From Pseudomonadales bacterium (GTDB lineage Bacteria; Pseudomonadota; Gammaproteobacteria; Pseudomonadales; DT-91), in assembly GCA_013215025.1 (NCBI GenBank), contig JABSRR010000038.1, positions 9,748 through 19,472 on the forward strand: a stretch of DNA of 9,725 bases. Direction: 5' to 3'. Positions 5,144-9,725 of the stretch are shown in pieces (the stretch's first letter is position 1; each line of letters begins with the position of its first letter). The translations under genes were made by a program, and so were the position numbers. Under the pieces are notes generated by a model that was not told the origin of the DNA, ran no database searches, and saw only the letters and a program-made list of their open reading frames with translations.

Positions 5144-7378
5144 CTATCGACGTTTTGATTTGCTGTGTCTGGTGCTGGCCTTTTTGCCGCCGTTATCTCT
5201 CGGTGGTAAGCCTGTATGCTGCGTAAGGAATCGCTGTCCTCGTCCTGCTAAGCCTCTGGGCTGATCGCGCGGAATCAAATGTCGTTTACTATTACCAATC
5301 AAATCTTCACGCCCTAGACGCTTTAACTCTTCACGTAGCATCGGCCAATTTTCAGGATCGTGGTAGCGCAAAAAGGCTTTATGCAGGCGGCGCTGCTTTA
5401 AGCCTTTAGGGATAAACACTTTCTCCCCGTCCAGTCGTCTTAAGGGGTCATACTCGCTATAGTACATGGTGGTTGCACTGGCCATTGGCGAGGGGTAAAA
5501 CGTTTGCACCTGGTCGGCGCGAAAACCATTTTGCTTGAGCCAAACGGCAAGCAGCATCATATCTTTGCTGGTGGTGCCAGGGTGAGCCGCAATGAAATAA
5601 GGTATTAAGTACTGCTCTTTACCAGCCTCTTTCGAGTACTTATCGAAAAGCCGTTTAAACTCGTCGTAAGTGCCCATGCCAGGCTTTAGCATTTTTGACA
5701 ATGGGCCGTCTTCGGTATGTTCTGGGGCAATTTTGAGATAGCCGCCAACGTGATGTGTGACAAGCTCTTTCACATACGCTGGCGTTTTAACCGCTAAGTC
5801 GTAGCGCAGGCCTGAGGCAATTAATACGCGTTTTACACCGTCAATATCACGAGCTTTTTGGTAAAGCTCAATCAGCGGTGTTTGGTCGGTATTCAGATTG
5901 CTGCAAATGCCAGGGTAGACGCAGCTTGGCCTGCGGCAGCTGGCTTCAATTTTTTCATCAACACAATGCAGACGCCACATATTGGCTGTCGGCCCGCCAA
6001 GATCAGAAATCGTGCCGGTAAAGCCAGGGGTCTTGTCACGAATATTCTCAATTTCGCGCAAGATGGAATCTTGCGAGCGATTTTGAATAATCCGCCCTTC
6101 GTGCTCGGTGATTGAGCAAAATGAGCAGCCACCAAAACAACCGCGCATAATATTGACGGAAAAACGAATCATATCGTAGGCAGGGATTTTAGCATCGCCA
6201 TAATGACTATGTGGCTTGCGCGTGTAGGGCAGTTCAAACACCCAATCCATTTCTTCAGTGCTGAGCGGCGTCGGTGGCGGGTTAACCCATACCAGCTTGT
6301 CGCCATGACGCTGAACCAAGATACGGGCATTACCAGGGTTGGTTTCTTGGTGGAATACGCGTGAGGCGTGGGCATAAAGCGCTTTATCTTGCTTGACTTG
6401 TTCGAAATCAGGCAGGCGAATGATCGCGTTCTTACTGCGAAAGGGCTTTTTTGCTGCCGGCTTGGTATTCAGCTTCGCCATATCCATGACCTGAACGGCA
6501 TTAGATGTGGCTGATGCAGGCTGTTGATTAGCGGTATTGTAGGCGCAGCTAGTATTTTCAGTCGATGCGGCGCTAGAGCTGTCGGCTTGGTCGGTATTTT
6601 CGCTTTGATACGGTGAGGGAATCTCATCAATTCGGCCTGGCATATCAATCTGAGTTGAATCAACGATTTGGCGATCATCTGGCAACTGTGGCGCTAAAAA
6701 CGCGGTGCCGCGAATATCACTAATGTCGCTTATGGATTCACCTTGCGCCAAGCGGTGGCTGATCTCGATGATGGCGCGTTCAGCATTACCAAATACGAGC
6801 ATGTCGGCTTTTGCATCAACTAACACGCTGCGTCTAACTTTATCACTCCAATAATCATAATGGGCGAGTCGTCGGAGGCTTGCTTCGATGCCGCCCAAAA
6901 CAATTGGGCAGTGCTTATAGGCCTCGCGGCAGCGTTGAGCGTAAACCAATGTGCTTCTGTCTGGTCGTTTGCCACCCGTGCCGCCTGGAGTATAGGCATC
7001 ATCTTTACGGACTTTATGGTCAGCGGTATAGCGATTTATCATCGAGTCCATATTGCCGGCGGAGACGCCAAAAAATAGATTCGGCTCGCCTAGCGCCATA
7101 AAAGCTTGTTTATCGCGCCAATCAGGCTGCGCAATAATGCCGACACGAAAGCCCTGTGCTTCAAGAGCGCGGCCAATTACTGCCATGCCAAAGCTTGGAT
7201 GGTCGACATAGGCGTCGCCGCAAACGATGATGATGTCACAGCTATCCCAACCTAATGCATCCATCTCTGCGCGGCTCATCGGTAGTTCAGGTGCAGGGCC
7301 CAAGCATTCAGCCCAAAACTTTCGGTAGCCGTAAACGGGTTGCAGGTCTTTTGGAGGCTCGATTCGCGGAGTTTGCAT
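5144..7378 (-). CDS. ygiQ: YgiQ family radical SAM protein
   Basis: YgiQ is a large radical S-adenosylmethionine enzyme whose substrate is, to my knowledge, not established. The 744-residue product (E. coli about 739) has the family N-terminal part ([63 protein letters not shown]). The central radical SAM motif reads CFGGCSFC, with cluster ligands Cys414, Cys418 and Cys421. Four more cysteines (472, 481, 486, 492) in a C-x8-C-x4-C-x5-C pattern also occur in E. coli YgiQ and may bind a second metal centre. The segment at about 260-317 is a Ser/Ala/Thr/Gln-rich linker of low complexity, and the C-terminus is a basic tail ending HSKSKRR. ATG 7378 is chosen over an upstream in-frame TTG (7402), because a TATAAT at 7413-7418 would start transcription almost at that TTG. 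No clear ribosome binding site is visible. It converges on pgeF. Confidence 0.94.
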   Translation of the reverse strand: MQTPRIEPPKDLQPVYGYRKFWAECLGPAPELPMSRAEMDALGWDSCDIIIVCGDAYVDHPSFGMAVIGRALEAQGFRVGIIAQPDWRDKQAFMALGEPNLFFGVSAGNMDSMINRYTADHKVRKDDAYTPGGTGGKRPDRSTLVYAQRCREAYKHCPIVLGGIEASLRRLAHYDYWSDKVRRSVLVDAKADMLVFGNAERAIIEISHRLAQGESISDISDIRGTAFLAPQLPDDRQIVDSTQIDMPGRIDEIPSPYQSENTDQADSSSAASTENTSCAYNTANQQPASATSNAVQVMDMAKLNTKPAAKKPFRSKNAIIRLPDFEQVKQDKALYAHASRVFHQETNPGNARILVQRHGDKLVWVNPPPTPLSTEEMDWVFELPYTRKPHSHYGDAKIPAYDMIRFSVNIMRGCFGGCSFCSITEHEGRIIQNRSQDSILREIENIRDKTPGFTGTISDLGGPTANMWRLHCVDEKIEASCRRPSCVYPGICSNLNTDQTPLIELYQKARDIDGVKRVLIASGLRYDLAVKTPAYVKELVTHHVGGYLKIAPEHTEDGPLSKMLKPGMGTYDEFKRLFDKYSKEAGKEQYLIPYFIAAHPGTTSKDMMLLAVWLKQNGFRADQVQTFYPSPMASATTMYYSEYDPLRRLDGEKVFIPKGLKQRRLHKAFLRYHDPENWPMLREELKRLGREDLIGNSKRHLIPRDQPRGLAGRGQRFLTQHTGLPPRDNGGKKASTRHSKSKRR

Positions 7379-7412
7379 GACTGTGCTATGTGGGTAAAAC
7401 AAATGAGAAGAA

Positions 7413-7418
7413 ATTATA
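7413..7418 (-). promoter_or_regulatory. Candidate -10 element for ygiQ
   Basis: A perfect TATAAT on the minus strand would start transcription near 7406, about 28 nt before ATG 7378. No acceptable -35 lies 16-18 bp upstream, so an activator may be needed or the match may be chance. Confidence 0.4.
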
Positions 7419-7470
7419 GCTGATCTGCAGGTGATGACCTAGTGCTTTAAATAGCCTGCACGTAAGGGAA

Positions 7471-7488
7471 GCCAGCTGTTTAGCTGGC
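7471..7488 (-). terminator. GC-rich hairpin downstream of the methyltransferase gene
   Basis: GCCAGCT (7471-7477) and AGCTGGC (7482-7488) form a perfect 7-bp stem with a 4-base loop, 44 bp past the methyltransferase stop. On the minus strand the stem is followed by TTCCCTT, a poor T-run. It is most likely a weak terminator or 3'-end stabiliser between the methyltransferase gene and ygiQ. Confidence 0.5.
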
Positions 7489-7532
7489 CTAAATATGAAA
7501 ACTTTAGGACTCTGTTAACTTAGCAAATGTGC

Positions 7533-8186
7533 TTAAAAGTGACTGCTTTGCACGCGCCGTAAAATACCCAAGGTGTTCACCACCTCAACTTCTTCAAACA
7601 GGCCAGAAGCGATAGCCAGTCGATAAATCGTGATCGGTGCCTGGCCGCCCTCATCAGGATTGGGGAATAAATCGTGAATCGCCAAAAATCCGCCAATTTT
7701 GACATGCGAGGCCCAGCTTCGATAATCCATATGCGCAGCCTCAAAGGAATGGCCGCCATCAATGAATACAAGGTCAAGCGCGGTATTCCAGCTGCGTGCT
7801 GCTGCCTGCGAGCTTGCTACAATCGGCACCACGGTATCTTCTAAATTCGCGGCGCGCATGTTTTTACGGAATTCCTTAAAGGTATCCATCAGTGCAATGC
7901 TGTTGTCATACAAATCTGGGTCATGATATTCCTCGCCCAGTTGGTGTTCCTCTGAGCCTCGGTGATGATCGACAGCATAAACTGTATTCTGATTTTGCTG
8001 TGCCGCAGCGCCAAGATAAATCGTGGATTTACCACAGTAGCTGCCGACTTCTAAAATCGGTGCCCGAGCATTAGCGGCAAGCTGATAAAGAGCTGCGGCT
8101 TCGTCTTCAGCAAGAAAGCCCTTCACTTGGTCGAGATTGATGGGTAGTGATGAGGCGTCAAACCTCGCAGATAGATTCATTGTCAT
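7533..8186 (-). CDS. Class I SAM-dependent methyltransferase (Methyltransf_24-like), substrate unknown
   Basis: The 217-residue product has a Rossmann-type methyltransferase core. Motif I is ILEVGSYCGKSTIYLG (residues 44-59), a glycine loop for S-adenosylmethionine. AVDHHRGSEEHQ (71-82) provides the acidic residue after strand 2 (Asp73), LDLVFIDGGHSFEAAHMDY (137-155) is the strand-4 region, and GGFLAIHDLFPNPDEGG (165-181) follows. The IDGGHS and IHD patterns are typical of Methyltransf_24-like O-methyltransferases and of relatives acting on sugars. There is no signal peptide or membrane segment, so it is cytoplasmic. A second ATG two codons in (8180) is an equally good start, and no strong ribosome binding site is seen for either. 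It is divergent from waaA across 132 bp. A role in modifying LPS or a surface sugar is a guess from this neighbour only. Confidence 0.82.
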   Translation of the reverse strand: MTMNLSARFDASSLPINLDQVKGFLAEDEAAALYQLAANARAPILEVGSYCGKSTIYLGAAAQQNQNTVYAVDHHRGSEEHQLGEEYHDPDLYDNSIALMDTFKEFRKNMRAANLEDTVVPIVASSQAAARSWNTALDLVFIDGGHSFEAAHMDYRSWASHVKIGGFLAIHDLFPNPDEGGQAPITIYRLAIASGLFEEVEVVNTLGILRRVQSSHF

Positions 8187-8235
8187 AGCAGGATTTTTGT
8201 CTTGTAAGAAATTTGTCTGGTGAGTAAAACCTTAA

Positions 8236-8244
8236 AGTATATCA
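8236..8244 (-). promoter_or_regulatory. Extended -10 promoter for the methyltransferase gene
   Basis: The minus strand reads TGATATACT: TG, one base, then TATACT with five of six -10 bases. No good -35 is present, as is usual for this promoter class. Transcription would start near 8229, about 43 nt before ATG 8186. Confidence 0.5.
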
Positions 8245-8260
8245 GTTTGTAGGCGCTTCT

Positions 8261-8269
8261 TGCTATGAT
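8261..8269 (+). promoter_or_regulatory. Extended -10 promoter for waaA
   Basis: The plus strand reads TGCTATGAT: TG, one base, then TATGAT with five of six -10 bases. Transcription would start near 8276. The in-frame ATG at 8265 lies inside this element and so could not be the start codon of this transcript. That supports the TTG at 8319 as the waaA start, behind a leader of about 43 nt. Confidence 0.5.
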
Positions 8270-8318
8270 AATGCTATTGCTACTAGGCAGGCATGATTTG
8301 CCAACAGAGAGAACCCGA

Positions 8319-9584
8319 TTGAGAGCTATTTACAGTATTTGTCTAAGCCTTTTATTGCCGCTAATCATCGCGAGACTGTTTTGGCTTGGACGAAAGAACC
8401 CTGCTTATAGGCAGCGCATTGCCGAGCGATTTGCCTGCATTCCACAGCGTAATTCAGAGCAACCTTTAATTTGGCTGCATGCAGTGTCGGTCGGTGAGAC
8501 TATTGCTGCAACGCCGTTAATTAACAGTCTCTTGCAACATCACCCTGATTGGCAAATATGTGTCACGACGACGACGCCAACGGGGTCTGACCGAGTAAAA
8601 GCGGCATTTGCGGATAAGGTATTGCATGTCTATATGCCCTATGATTTGGGTTGGATTATTCGTCGTTTTATTAAGCGATTGTCTCCACAAATGTTGATCG
8701 TTATGGAAACTGAGCTTTGGCCTAACACGCTAGCTTGTTGCAAAGCTAAAGGGATTGCGACAATTTTGGCAAACGGTCGCTTGTCGGCAAAATCGGCAAA
8801 AAATTATGCGCGTGTTTTACCGTTGGCTCGTAGCATGATGCGAAACCTCAGCTTTGTGGCAGCACAGTCAAACGCCGATGCAAAACGGTTTCGATGGCTT
8901 GGCGTGGATAAGCATCATATGCAAGTGACCGGCAGTATAAAGTTTGATATTGAGCTTAGTCAGTCAGTTCGCGATAAAACACAATTGCTGCGTGAAAGCT
9001 TAGCCATTGACGCGAGAAAAGTTGCGGTTTTTGCCAGTACTCATGCCGGTGAAGATGAGCTGATTTTGCCAATGATCAAGCGCCTACAATTATTGGACCC
9101 TGATTTTTTGGCGATTATGGTGCCCAGACATCTTGAGCGCTTTGATGTGGTTGCCTCGCTGGCCGAACAGCAAGCGATAGATTATCAGCGGCTATCCGAC
9201 AATGCTGCGGTGCGGCCAGAGTGCGCCTTACTACTGGCAGATACTATGGGTGACTTACTGGCGATCCTTGGCGTGGCAAAGATATGCTTTGTTGGCGGAA
9301 GTCTGATTGCGCACGGTGGACATAATTATCTCGAAGCGGCGGCTTGGCGCCTGCCGATTATAACTGGCCCTTCAACTTTTAACTTTCAATCGATTGCCCA
9401 AAAGTTAGATGCCGCTCAGGGCTTGTATATTGCTAAAGATGCGATCGAAGTTGAGATGCAGTTTGAGTCTTGGCTGCGGCCAGAGCGCGATTTATCCGTT
9501 TCGGGCGATGCCGCTTACCGCGTGTTTGCTGCCAATCAAGGCGCATTAGCCAAGCTAGAACAGCATATTGTGTCATATATGTAG
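8319..9584 (+). CDS. waaA: 3-deoxy-D-manno-octulosonic acid (Kdo) transferase
   Basis: WaaA (KdtA) transfers Kdo from CMP-Kdo onto the lipid A precursor at the inner face of the inner membrane, joining lipid A to the LPS core. From TTG 8319 the product has 421 residues (E. coli 425). It has an N-terminal membrane anchor (AIYSICLSLLLPLIIARLFWL), then GRKNPAYRQRIAERF, HAVSVGET with Glu60 aligning with the essential E. coli Glu60, TTTTPTGSDRV, VYMPYDL, VMETELWPN, GSIKFD, VPRHLERF, DTMGDL, FVGGSLIAHGGHNYLEAAAW, GPSTFNF and NQGAL. The frame is open back to ATG 8265, which would give 439 residues. TTG is preferred because it aligns with the E. coli start, follows a purine run (AGAGAGAA), and avoids placing the start inside the extended -10 element. 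Whether it adds one or two Kdo residues cannot be read from sequence. Confidence 0.95.
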   Translation: MRAIYSICLSLLLPLIIARLFWLGRKNPAYRQRIAERFACIPQRNSEQPLIWLHAVSVGETIAATPLINSLLQHHPDWQICVTTTTPTGSDRVKAAFADKVLHVYMPYDLGWIIRRFIKRLSPQMLIVMETELWPNTLACCKAKGIATILANGRLSAKSAKNYARVLPLARSMMRNLSFVAAQSNADAKRFRWLGVDKHHMQVTGSIKFDIELSQSVRDKTQLLRESLAIDARKVAVFASTHAGEDELILPMIKRLQLLDPDFLAIMVPRHLERFDVVASLAEQQAIDYQRLSDNAAVRPECALLLADTMGDLLAILGVAKICFVGGSLIAHGGHNYLEAAAWRLPIITGPSTFNFQSIAQKLDAAQGLYIAKDAIEVEMQFESWLRPERDLSVSGDAAYRVFAANQGALAKLEQHIVSYM

Positions 9585-9601
9585 CTATGTAAGTATTTAA
9601 A

Positions 9602-9656
9602 AGCTTGGCCTGGATTGGCTTAGTTTAGCTTAGCTTGGCTTGGCTTGGCTTGGCTT
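9602..9656. repeat. Pentanucleotide tandem repeat downstream of waaA
   Basis: Eleven five-base units run in register, close to the consensus GGCTT. In order they are AGCTT, GGCCT, GGATT, GGCTT, AGTTT, AGCTT, AGCTT, then four perfect GGCTT copies (9637-9656). The array begins 17 bp after the waaA stop and is not part of any gene I can identify. The perfect right end and degenerate left end suggest slippage expansion. Confidence 0.85.
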
Positions 9657-9725
9657 GGAGTAATTAAACGCAGTGATAAAGAGTTAAAGACAGCCATTGT
9701 TTAAGGCTTGAAAACTTATCAGCCT
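9657..9725. other. Right-edge sequence without a recognisable feature
   Basis: I see no convincing coding region, promoter or terminator in these 69 bases after the repeat array. A gene beginning beyond the edge may be served by sequence here. Confidence 0.4.

Noticed and set aside
6820..7101. Open frames on both strands inside ygiQ
   Set aside because: They are alternative frames of a strongly conserved gene and show no family features.
7379..7402. Eight-residue extension of YgiQ from TTG 7402
   Set aside because: A TATAAT just upstream would leave almost no leader, and an ATG is available at 7378.
8265..8318. N-terminal extension of WaaA from ATG 8265
   Set aside because: It lies in a promoter element and lacks a family match; TTG 8319 fits the E. 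coli length.
9602..9656. CRISPR array or origin-type iterons
   Set aside because: The repeat unit is five bases with no spacers, so it is a simple tandem repeat.

Overview
The window looks like ordinary housekeeping chromosome from a gammaproteobacterium. I recognise nine genes: rpsT (cut by the left edge), a hotdog thioesterase, dgkA, nadE, bamD, rluD, pgeF, ygiQ and waaA, plus a class I methyltransferase of unknown substrate. The grounds for gammaproteobacteria are the E. coli-like lengths and motifs of RluD, DgkA, NadE, YgiQ and WaaA, the Gram-negative envelope genes (bamD, waaA, dgkA) and the conserved bamD/rluD-pgeF arrangement. Base composition is moderate by eye. I cannot name a genus; a marine, non-enteric lineage is a guess only. 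There is no phage, transposon, CRISPR, toxin-antitoxin or defence signature, and no stretch over 300 bases lacks a gene.

Layout. The left third (1-3218) is all on the minus strand and reads right to left: bamD, nadE, dgkA, a small hotdog-fold thioesterase, then rpsT. Spacers of roughly 90-130 bp separate these genes and several hold recognisable promoter elements, so they look like single-gene or loosely coupled units, not one tight operon. A 149-bp divergent region separates bamD from rluD. It contains a near-consensus rluD promoter and a weaker bamD promoter. rluD and pgeF (3368-5098) form a two-gene plus-strand operon with a 3-nt gap. They converge on ygiQ (minus strand, 5144-7378), behind which lies the minus-strand methyltransferase gene (7533-8186). 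This is divergent from waaA (plus strand), with back-to-back extended -10 promoters in the short gap. After waaA comes a 55-bp array of an imperfect five-base repeat, then 69 bp in which I see nothing.

How the genes relate. Several serve the cell envelope: BamD (outer-membrane protein assembly), WaaA (Kdo transfer to lipid A precursor), DgkA (diacylglycerol recycling) and PgeF (peptidoglycan precursor quality control). rpsT and rluD serve the ribosome and nadE makes NAD. The methyltransferase and YgiQ have no assigned substrate.

Points worth a second look: the BamD lipobox has Phe just before the lipidated Cys; waaA probably starts at TTG 8319, because the upstream ATG lies inside a promoter element; rpsT starts with GTG behind a small leader hairpin; the thioesterase has His where I would expect a conserved Asp; and a pentanucleotide repeat follows waaA. 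I found no convincing previously undescribed system.
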